Assembly (NCBI GenBank): GCA_945902215.1
Contig: CAMDML010000001.1
Location: 1 to 64,000 of the forward strand
Reading direction: 5' to 3'
Length of the DNA stretch: 64,000 nt
Source: Klebsiella pneumoniae
Lineage (GTDB): Bacteria > Pseudomonadota > Gammaproteobacteria > Pseudomonadales > Pseudohongiellaceae
In this document: positions 57,617 to 64,000 of the stretch, in pieces
Position numbering within the stretch: position 1 is the first letter of the stretch
Layout of the letters: the number at the start of each line of letters is the position of its first letter
The notes under the pieces: model-generated
What the model was told of the DNA's origin: nothing
The model's database searches: none
Seen by the model: the letters and a program-made list of their open reading frames with translations, nothing else
Position numbers and translations under genes: made by a program

Positions 57617-58465
57617 TTATTCCTGCGTGTCCTCTTCGGATTCCTCGGACAGGTCTTCAGGCTGTTCTTCCAGTTCTTCCTCTTCTGCGCTCGCCGGTGT
57701 CACTATAGGTTGTTCAGCTGCAGTCTGGTCTGCTTGTGTCTGCTCTTCCTGGAGCGCAGCTGCGCGCACCACTTCGTCAGTTATCTGGTTCGTGTCGCTT
57801 GCTCCCACATATATCGGAAGGTTGGCTGTATTGTCATCGGCCTGCCCTGCAGGGTCCTGAGCGGGTGCCGGGACGTTTGCCGCGGATGAATCCGGATCAC
57901 GAGTGCGGCGATCAGCTCGCTCCCTGTCATCGGAACGCTCACTACGATCACCATCGTGGTCACTATAATACCGATCACGGTCTTGATTCTGGCGGTAACC
58001 AGAGCGGCCTGACCAGCGTGCTGCATAAGCTGCATCGCGTACTGCAGCAGCCGCGGCCCATGAGGCCTCTGCGGCATCCTGTGTGGCGCGCGTCTGCGCC
58101 TGCTGCAGTTCCAACATTTCAAGCTGCACGGCAAATTCCCTGTCTTCTGCGAGGCCGGGCTGCGAAAAATTCCGGGTGATGAGCGTGCTGGTATAGCCCG
58201 TCTCGCACAGCAGGACAGACCCGATCTCCTCCTCCACGCCACTGACCCAGTGCGCGGTGAGATTGCCGGTTTCGACGCAGTTTGTGGCATTGCCATCGAG
58301 TGCGTAGTTGAGCGCCACCGGCGTAGTACCCAGCAGGCGACCCGACTCATCGGAAATATAGGCGCCTTGCGGCTCCGAATGGATGTGCAGCGTGGCCTGC
58401 GAGGCGCAACCGGTAATGAGCGCCGCGGCAAGCAGGGAGAGCGCCCGTCTTGAGTAGTGGTTCAT
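57617..58465 (-). CDS. Lipoprotein with PEGA-like domain and acidic tail
   Basis: The 282-residue protein from ATG 58465 (GGGG upstream at good spacing; 58471 also possible) has the lipobox A-L-I-T-G-C. A PEGA-like stretch follows: A-T-L-H-I-H-S-E-P-Q-G-A-Y-I and L-L-G-T-T-P-V-A-L-N-Y. The rest is low complexity: an Ala/Gln helix (about 120-150), an Arg/Asp/Tyr-rich part with R-D-R-Y-Y-S-D-H-D-G-D-R-S-E-R-S and a very acidic C-terminus. It is probably an outer-membrane or periplasmic lipoprotein binding the envelope. Partner is unknown. Confidence 0.72.
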   Translation of the reverse strand: MNHYSRRALSLLAAALITGCASQATLHIHSEPQGAYISDESGRLLGTTPVALNYALDGNATNCVETGNLTAHWVSGVEEEIGSVLLCETGYTSTLITRNFSQPGLAEDREFAVQLEMLELQQAQTRATQDAAEASWAAAAAVRDAAYAARWSGRSGYRQNQDRDRYYSDHDGDRSERSDDRERADRRTRDPDSSAANVPAPAQDPAGQADDNTANLPIYVGASDTNQITDEVVRAAALQEEQTQADQTAAEQPIVTPASAEEEELEEQPEDLSEESEEDTQE

Positions 58466-58558
58466 GAGCATTACCCCGGTGAGCCTTGTGTCTGTTTCGT
58501 ATGGCTCGCAGCTTGCCACGCTCTGGCTTAACGCAATCTGAAGCCAGAGAGCCAGCCC

Positions 58559-60145
58559 TTACGCCTGTATGCCCTGGCTCAGCAAATAATCTTCGTAGTT
58601 ACCTTTGAAGTCGACTATTCCGGTTGGCTTCATGTCGATAATACGGGTGGCCAGTGATGACACAAATTCACGGTCATGGCTGACGAAAATTTGGGTGCCG
58701 GGGAAATTTTCCAGGGCCAGGTTCAGGGCCTCGATGGATTCCATGTCCAGATGATTGGTGGGCTCATCGAGGAAAAGCAGGTTGGGGTTGGTCAGGCTGA
58801 ATTTTCCAAACAACATGCGGCCGCGTTCTCCACCCGAAATTACCTTTACTGATTTGGCCGAGTCATCCCCCGAAAATAACATGCGGCCCAGCGAACCACG
58901 CACCAGTTGGTTGTCGCCATTTGTCCATTGTTTCATCCAGTCAAACAGCGTCACGTCATCGCCAAATTCGGTTTGATTGTCCTGCGCGTAATACCCGGAC
59001 TCTGCCTGCTCAGCCAATTTCACTTTGCCGCTGTCGACCGCCAGTTCGCCCAGCAAGCAGCGCAGCAAAGTAGTCTTGCCCGCACCATTGGGTCCGATAA
59101 TGGCAACACGCTCGCCTGCTTCTATCTGCAAGTTGAGTTTTTTGAACAAAGTGCGATCAAACGTTTTGCTGATGTTCTCGGCAGTAAGCGCTTGGCGATG
59201 CAGTTTTTTGTTTTGCTTGAAGCGAATGAAGGGGCTGATACGGCTGGACGGTTTCACATCTTCCAGTTGGATCTTGTCGATCTGCTTTGCGCGCGAGGTC
59301 GCCTGTTTGGCTTTGGACGCATTGGCCGAAAAACGGCTGACAAAACTTTGCAGATCAGCAATTTGTTCCTTTTTCTTGGCATTGTCGCTCAGCAGTTTTT
59401 CACGCGCCTGCGTTGATGCCATCATGTAGTCATCGTAGTTGCCGGGGTAGACCCGGAGCTCGCCGTAATCCATATCGGCAATGTGGGTGCACACCTTGTT
59501 CAGAAAATGCCGGTCGTGCGAAATAATGATGATGGTGCTCTTGCTCTCTTGCAGCACGCCTTCGAGCCAGCGGATGGTATCGATGTCGAGGTTGTTGGTA
59601 GGCTCGTCCAGCAGCAGTACTTCAGGCTCGGAGAACAAGGCCTGGGCCAGCAATACCCGCAGTTTCCAGCCCGGTGCGATACTGCTCATGGGTCCTGCAT
59701 GCTGATGCAGAGGAATATCCAGGCCCAGCAACATTTCACCGGCGCGCGATTCGGCGGTATAACCATCCAGCTCGGCAAACCGCACTTCGAGTTCGGCCAC
59801 CTTCATGCCGTCCTCTTCGGACATTTCAGCCAGTGCATAAATTCTTTCGCGCTCGGCCTTTACCTGCCACAGTTCTTCATGGCCCATGATGACGGTATCA
59901 AGAACGGAAAACTCCTCGAAGGCAAACTGGTCCTGGCGCAATTTGCCGAGCCGCACAAAAGGCTCCAGCATTACTTGGCCACCGGTGGGCTTGAGCTCAC
60001 CTCCCAGAATTTTCATCAAGGTGGTTTTGCCGCAGCCGTTCGCGCCGATCAGGCCGTAGCGATTGCTGTTGTTGAATTTGACAGAAACGTTTTCAAAAAG
60101 GGGTTTCGCCCCAAATTGAATCGTGAGGTTTGCGGTAGAAATCAT
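58559..60145 (-). CDS. ybiT: ABC-F ATPase of the YbiT type
   Basis: The 528-residue protein has two ABC domains and no membrane part, as in ABC-F translation factors (E. coli YbiT 530). The first domain has G-A-N-G-C-G-K-T-T, an [12 protein letters not shown] signature and [11 protein letters not shown]; the second has [20 protein letters not shown] and [11 protein letters not shown]. The linker (about 240-310) contains Y-D-D-Y and a charged helix. ABC-F proteins bind the ribosomal E site to relieve stalling. Start and stop are clear, and the gene is probably monocistronic. Confidence 0.93.
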   Translation of the reverse strand: MISTANLTIQFGAKPLFENVSVKFNNSNRYGLIGANGCGKTTLMKILGGELKPTGGQVMLEPFVRLGKLRQDQFAFEEFSVLDTVIMGHEELWQVKAERERIYALAEMSEEDGMKVAELEVRFAELDGYTAESRAGEMLLGLDIPLHQHAGPMSSIAPGWKLRVLLAQALFSEPEVLLLDEPTNNLDIDTIRWLEGVLQESKSTIIIISHDRHFLNKVCTHIADMDYGELRVYPGNYDDYMMASTQAREKLLSDNAKKKEQIADLQSFVSRFSANASKAKQATSRAKQIDKIQLEDVKPSSRISPFIRFKQNKKLHRQALTAENISKTFDRTLFKKLNLQIEAGERVAIIGPNGAGKTTLLRCLLGELAVDSGKVKLAEQAESGYYAQDNQTEFGDDVTLFDWMKQWTNGDNQLVRGSLGRMLFSGDDSAKSVKVISGGERGRMLFGKFSLTNPNLLFLDEPTNHLDMESIEALNLALENFPGTQIFVSHDREFVSSLATRIIDMKPTGIVDFKGNYEDYLLSQGIQA

Positions 60146-60402
60146 GGGGAGTGGTAAACACTGCAGGCGGAAAGAAGGCGCGTATTTTATGCGATAAAGG
60201 CGGGCGGTGTAACCTTAAAAGGGGGCGCAAATTGGTAGTTTCCGCAGCGGTTGCAAGTGACAGCTATAGTGGGGTCAATAAAGGCCACATTTTGTGCTTG
60301 ATTGGCGCCATTCCCTGAGAGCAGAACCCCCTGTAACATCCGCCCGTGTTCAGCAAAGAATGCACAATGAAAATGCGCCACATTCCCCGGGGGGATCCAA
60401 AC

Positions 60403-62625
60403 ATGCGTAGCCCGATTTTAACTGCTTTTTCTGCCCTGACGCTGGTCATGGTCGCAAGCCTTGCCGGCTGTGGCGATGCCACCGTTGACGCGAACAGTGC
60501 CGCCGTTGCTGCGGCTGACCTTGCACCTGAAAGTGCAGCGCCCGCGAACCCGGAAGCCGAATGGACGTCTTACGGTCGCGACTACAGCGAACAACGTTAC
60601 AGCCCGCTCACCCAGATTACCCCGGACACCATCAGCCAGCTGAACCTTGCCTGGTTTGGCGATCTTGCCGAACGCGGTGGCAGCTATGAAACGACGCCGG
60701 TTGTTGCCAACGGGCGCATTTTTGTCAGCTCGCCCTGGAGCAAGGTCTATGCCTTCGACGCGAAGACCGGGCAGCAGTTGTGGAAATATGATCCGCGCGT
60801 CCCCGGCGCCTTCGCGGTAAAACTGTGCTGCGGCATCGTGAACCGCGGTGTTTCAACGTACAAAGACATGATCATCTGGGGTACGCTCGATGGCCGCCTC
60901 ATGGCCGTGAAAGCAGAGACTGGCGAGCTGGTGTGGGAACGCCAGGTTACCGATCCTGAACAGTGGCACTCCATTACCGGTGCACCACGCATTGCCAATG
61001 GCCGCATCTTCATCGGTGAAGCAGGTTCCGAATTCCACATGCGCGGCTATATGGCGGCTTATAGCGCGGATAGCGGTGAAGAGTTGTGGCGCTGGTGGGC
61101 CGTGCCCGGCAATCCTGCGCTGGGCTTCGAACAGCCCGAGCTGGAAATGGCTGCCACCACCTGGAAGGGTGAATGGTGGCTGACCGGCGGTGGCGGAACT
61201 CCGTGGGATGGTATTGTTTACGATCCGGTCACTGATCTGGTCATCATCGGTACTGGCAACGGTGCGCCGTGGCCGGCAGAAGTGCGTTCACCAGGCGGTG
61301 GGGACAACCTGTTCACCTCGTCGATTGTCGCCCTGGATGCATCCACCGGTGCCTACCGCTGGCACTACCAGGCGACGCCGATGGACAGCTGGGACTTCGA
61401 CAACACCCAGCAACTCGTCACCGCCGACCTCGTGATCAATGGCGAAGAGAAACATGTCGTCATGCAAGCGCCGAAGAACGGTGTGTTCTACGTGATTGAA
61501 GCGGCTACCGGCACAGTGATTTCCGCAGACCTGTTTGTACCCTCAGCGAACTGGATGACGGGCTTCGACGACAACTGGCGCCCGATCCTCAATCCCGATG
61601 CCAACTATGGCGCGTTCGGCGACCGTGGCTTCCACGTGGTGCCTTCCGCTGGCGGTGCGCACAGTTGGCACCCGATGGCCTTCAATCCCGGCACGGGCCT
61701 GATGTACGTTCCGACCAACTACGGCAGCTTCCCGCTTGTTGCCGAGGCTGGCGCGAAAATGGGTAATCAGCTTTTGTCGATCAATGTCGGCAAGCGTCCG
61801 CAGCAGGAAGCGCCGGTGCTTGAAGGCGCAGGCTCCTACCTGCTGGCCTGGGATCCGGTAAACAGAAAACCCGTCTGGGAACAGCGCATGGGCAGTTCGC
61901 GCGCTGGAGTCATGACAACGGCTGGCAATCTCGTCTTCCAGTCGTCGGGGCCGATTTTCTCGGCCTTCCGTGCTGATACGGGCGAACAAGTCTGGACCGC
62001 GGAAACACAAGCCGGTGTTGTTGGCGGCGCGGCGAGCTATGAAGTCGATGGCGAGCAGTATGTCGCTGTAGTAGCCGGGCAGGGTGGTGGCCGTGGTGGC
62101 TACTGGGCACCGAACTATGCGCGGTTGCTCGTGTACAAGCTCGGCGGCACTGCGGTGCTGCCTGAGCAGGTGACCTTCACTCCGCCGGAACTCAATCCGC
62201 CGGCTGATTTCGGTGATGCTGCTTTGCTTGCGCAAGGTGAGATGCATTACAACGAACACTGCGCCAGTTGCCACGGCAACAGCGGGCGGGTCAGTAGCTT
62301 GTTCCCGGATTTGAAATACGCCGCGGCACTGGGCAATGCTGATCTGTTCAATGCCATCGTCATCGACGGGGCACTACAGAATAACGGCATGGTGTCGTTT
62401 GCTGAATTCCTGACTCCCGCAGAGGCCGACTCGATTCGTGCCTATGTGGTGAGTCTGGCGAACATTGCGAAGAACGCACCACCACCGCCAGCGGGCGGTC
62501 CCGGTGGCCCGGGCGCTGCAGCTCCTGCTGCGGCACCGGCGCCAACTCCAACTCCAACTCCAACTCCTGCACCAGCCGTACCCGTAGTAACGCCGGCCGC
62601 GCAACCCGAAGTGCACCAGAATTAA
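60403..62625 (+). CDS. PQQ-dependent dehydrogenase with C-terminal cytochrome c (second lipoprotein)
   Basis: The 740-residue quinohaemoprotein starts at ATG 60403 behind GGGGGG; an earlier in-frame ATG lacks a site and adds a non-signal extension. V-A-S-L-A-G-C is a lipobox. It carries Cys142-Cys143 (L-C-C-G-I-V-N-R-G), Glu in A-G-S-E-F-H-M-R-G, Asn in G-T-G-N-G-A-P-W, catalytic Asp331 with Asp333 (S-W-D-F-D-N) and a haem site C-A-S-C-H (620-624). It is paralogous to the protein at 40484. The C-terminal tail is Pro/Thr/Ala-rich with a microsatellite-like P-T repeat. A SnoaL-like gene follows after a hairpin. Confidence 0.92.
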   Translation: MRSPILTAFSALTLVMVASLAGCGDATVDANSAAVAAADLAPESAAPANPEAEWTSYGRDYSEQRYSPLTQITPDTISQLNLAWFGDLAERGGSYETTPVVANGRIFVSSPWSKVYAFDAKTGQQLWKYDPRVPGAFAVKLCCGIVNRGVSTYKDMIIWGTLDGRLMAVKAETGELVWERQVTDPEQWHSITGAPRIANGRIFIGEAGSEFHMRGYMAAYSADSGEELWRWWAVPGNPALGFEQPELEMAATTWKGEWWLTGGGGTPWDGIVYDPVTDLVIIGTGNGAPWPAEVRSPGGGDNLFTSSIVALDASTGAYRWHYQATPMDSWDFDNTQQLVTADLVINGEEKHVVMQAPKNGVFYVIEAATGTVISADLFVPSANWMTGFDDNWRPILNPDANYGAFGDRGFHVVPSAGGAHSWHPMAFNPGTGLMYVPTNYGSFPLVAEAGAKMGNQLLSINVGKRPQQEAPVLEGAGSYLLAWDPVNRKPVWEQRMGSSRAGVMTTAGNLVFQSSGPIFSAFRADTGEQVWTAETQAGVVGGAASYEVDGEQYVAVVAGQGGGRGGYWAPNYARLLVYKLGGTAVLPEQVTFTPPELNPPADFGDAALLAQGEMHYNEHCASCHGNSGRVSSLFPDLKYAAALGNADLFNAIVIDGALQNNGMVSFAEFLTPAEADSIRAYVVSLANIAKNAPPPPAGGPGGPGAAAPAAAPAPTPTPTPTPAPAVPVVTPAAQPEVHQN

Positions 62626-62642
62626 TATTTCGGAAACAATTC

Positions 62643-62669
62643 GGGGTCAGAGAAAAACTCTCTGGCCCC
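62643..62669 (+). terminator. Hairpin with GGGGTCAGAG arm
   Basis: GGGGTCAGAG (62643-62652) pairs with CTCTGGCCCC (62660-62669) through nine Watson-Crick pairs and one G-U pair, with a 7-base loop. It follows the dehydrogenase stop by 17 bases. There is no T-run, so termination may be partial. The motif recurs at 20532 and 42702. Confidence 0.6.
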
Positions 62670-62706
62670 CAACTAACACGGTCAACAAAAGAGGGAGAAC
62701 CCCCGC

Positions 62707-63279
62707 ATGAAAACGTATAACCTTGCCCGCGCTCTGGCTGTATCGACTGCTTTGCTGCTCATCCCGGTTGCAGAACCGGTGTTGGCGCAGCAGGTGACCA
62801 TGGAAACGTTGCTCGACCGCATTCAGATCGAAGATTTCCTCACAAAGTATTATTACGACCTGTCGGAAGGCGAAAGCCATGCCTTGTCAGAGTACTTCAC
62901 TGAAGATGCGCTGCTTGACGTTGACGGCACCATTGCCAACGGTCATGCGGAAATCGCCAAGCTGTACGAACGCCCCGCGCCCGACCCCAATGCCCCGCCG
63001 GTTGCACCACGCGGTCGCGGCCATATGCTGCTGACCAATCCGGTTATCGAAATCAACGGTGACGTCGCCATTGCGCACGTAATCTGGACCGGGGTCATGA
63101 ATCAGGGTGTCGGGCAGGCGCCCAGTCTTTACGAACAAGGTCGTGAAGACACCGAGCTCGTGAAAGTTGACGGCAAGTGGCTGATCTCCAAACGCTACAT
63201 CAGTTCCGACAGCGGCCTGCCGGACAAGTATGACGCCACCTATGAACCCCGCGAGAACCCGCTTGGCCAAACCCGTTAA
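62707..63279 (+). CDS. Secreted SnoaL-like protein
   Basis: The 190-residue protein has a signal peptide ending P-V-L-A-Q and an NTF2/SnoaL-like domain: R-I-Q-I-E-D-F-L-T-K-Y-Y-Y-D-L-S-E-G, Y-F-T-E-D-A-L-L-D-V-D-G and K-V-D-G-K-W-L-I-S-K-R-Y-I. In related enzymes (hydratases, dehydratases, isomerases) the Y...D pair is catalytic. AGGGAG precedes the ATG. It lies downstream of the quinohaemoprotein and may act on its product. Confidence 0.82.
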   Translation: MKTYNLARALAVSTALLLIPVAEPVLAQQVTMETLLDRIQIEDFLTKYYYDLSEGESHALSEYFTEDALLDVDGTIANGHAEIAKLYERPAPDPNAPPVAPRGRGHMLLTNPVIEINGDVAIAHVIWTGVMNQGVGQAPSLYEQGREDTELVKVDGKWLISKRYISSDSGLPDKYDATYEPRENPLGQTR

Positions 63280-63281
63280 GT

Positions 63282-63303
63282 AATTCGGGGCAGTCCCCGA
63301 ATT
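63282..63303. terminator. Perfect 9-bp hairpin between genes
   Basis: AATTCGGGG (63282-63290) and CCCCGAATT (63295-63303) pair perfectly around a 4-base loop, directly after the SnoaL-like stop codon. It has no T-run. It may slow transcription or protect the upstream mRNA end. Confidence 0.6.
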
Positions 63304-63325
63304 CGTCGTATCACGAGGTATTATT

Positions 63326-64000
63326 TTGCTGCATTTCTACAAAGGCTCAATTCTTTTCACCATCGCCTGTCTCGTGTTGGGCGCTTGGTATGGCTGGTTT
63401 CTGACGGGCACCGTTGTTGGCACGTTGTCACTGTTGTGGATCGTGGTGGTGTTGTCGATTCTTGAGGTATCGCTCTCGTTCGATAACGCGGTGATCAACG
63501 CTTCGGTGCTCAAGGAAATGGATGAGCTCTGGCAACGCCGCTTCCTGACCTGGGGCATGGTCATTGCGGTATTCGGCATGCGCATCGTGTTTCCGCTGGC
63601 GATTGTCGCCATTGCTGCCGGGCTCGGCCCCGTCGACGCAATTACCCTGTCGCTCAACGAGCCGGAAGAATACGAAGCGATTGTAAGCAGTGCGCATACC
63701 GGTATTGCCGGGTTTGGCGGTGCGTTTCTGGCTATGGTTGGTTTGAGTTTCTTTTTCGATGGTGAAAAAGATGTGCACTGGATTGAATGGCTGGAGGAAA
63801 AGCTCAAAACCATCTCCAACATCAAGGCGGCGGAAATCGCGCTGTTGCTGGTGTGCCTGTATTTAATTTCGTTGACCCTGCCAATGGATGAGGCGCTGAC
63901 TTTCATGGTGTCGGGTTGCCTGGGCCTCGTGACTTTTATTGCCGTGGAAGCCATGGGCACACTGCTCGAGATGCGGGAGCAGACGCTGGCATTACAAGGT
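63326..64000 (+). CDS. DUF475/TerC-like membrane protein (cut by window edge)
   Basis: The first 225 codons of a rightward gene run off the window. The start is TTG 63326 with GAGG about seven bases upstream. The N-terminus has a membrane segment, then L-S-I-L-E-V-S-L-S-F-D-N-A-V-I-N-A, R-R-F-L-T-W-G-M and F-G-M-R-I-V-F-P-L, which is the DUF475 family, related to TerC. The acidic/polar residues in S-F-D-N-A would lie in the membrane and may bind metal. At least five membrane segments are visible. The family is linked to metal or tellurite handling by relation only. Confidence 0.85.
   Translation, partial: MLHFYKGSILFTIACLVLGAWYGWFLTGTVVGTLSLLWIVVVLSILEVSLSFDNAVINASVLKEMDELWQRRFLTWGMVIAVFGMRIVFPLAIVAIAAGLGPVDAITLSLNEPEEYEAIVSSAHTGIAGFGGAFLAMVGLSFFFDGEKDVHWIEWLEEKLKTISNIKAAEIALLLVCLYLISLTLPMDEALTFMVSGCLGLVTFIAVEAMGTLLEMREQTLALQG

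Overview
The window looks like a chromosomal segment of a moderately GC-rich gammaproteobacterium, probably environmental or marine. The signs are SbcB exonuclease I, DinG, RF3, a HolD-like gene followed by rimI, a PilB-like/PilU ATPase pair, PyrB, a YbiT-type ABC-F protein and PpnP. The genes fit the Pseudomonadales/Cellvibrionales side of the class, but no species can be named. There is no rRNA, integrase, transposase, phage module or CRISPR array. One tRNA-Gly(CCC) is present.

Layout. 1-31.6 kb is mostly housekeeping: a cut-off LigB-type dioxygenase start, a DUF3500 protein, tRNA-Gly, MscL, an EF-hand protein, HolD-like/RimI, HisC, a GAF-PilB ATPase, RF3, PilU, PyrB, a secreted matrixin-like protease, exonuclease I, an NRAMP-like carrier, an acyltransferase, DinG, an SMP-30 protein, CysC, a cyclophilin, an Hpt-REC-REC protein, FmdB, an exported arylmalonate-decarboxylase-like protein, an MFS carrier and a LysM peptidase. 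Intergenic gaps here hold a family of structured repeats (about 14.0, 22.8 and 25.8 kb) and two gene remnants (26.1 and 27.65 kb). A cluster of DnaA-box-like sites lies at 9.0-9.2 kb.

31.9-47.3 kb is an oxidative, probably catabolic region built around periplasmic quinoproteins. A Tat-exported Rieske protein precedes a PQQ dehydrogenase that lacks a haem. A six-gene leftward operon (40.2 to 35.9 kb) diverges from a PQQ dehydrogenase-cytochrome c lipoprotein. An SDR, an enoyl-CoA hydratase and an amidohydrolase complete the set. Small DUF6152 proteins occur repeatedly beside larger secreted proteins that share an H-W-E-G-D / E-R-Y / P-W signature, and at 42.8 kb the two are fused in one polypeptide. 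This recurring module is the best candidate for an undescribed system.

47.5-64 kb holds a PepSY membrane protein, an NTF2-like protein, a TPR protein, PpnP, a GFA protein, a cupin, an LPMO-like secreted protein with a predicted N-terminal histidine, two SapC paralogues flanking an esterase/PQQ sugar dehydrogenase pair, a PEGA-like lipoprotein, YbiT, a third PQQ dehydrogenase-cytochrome c lipoprotein with a SnoaL-like partner, and a cut-off DUF475 membrane protein.

Working together: alcohols or sugars would be oxidised in the periplasm by the quinoproteins, passing electrons to fused cytochrome c domains or possibly to the Rieske protein. Products could then be handled by the SDR, enoyl-CoA hydratase, amidohydrolase and esterase. 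No substrate can be assigned from sequence alone. All three large PQQ dehydrogenases carry the aspartate pair typical of lanthanide-dependent enzymes.
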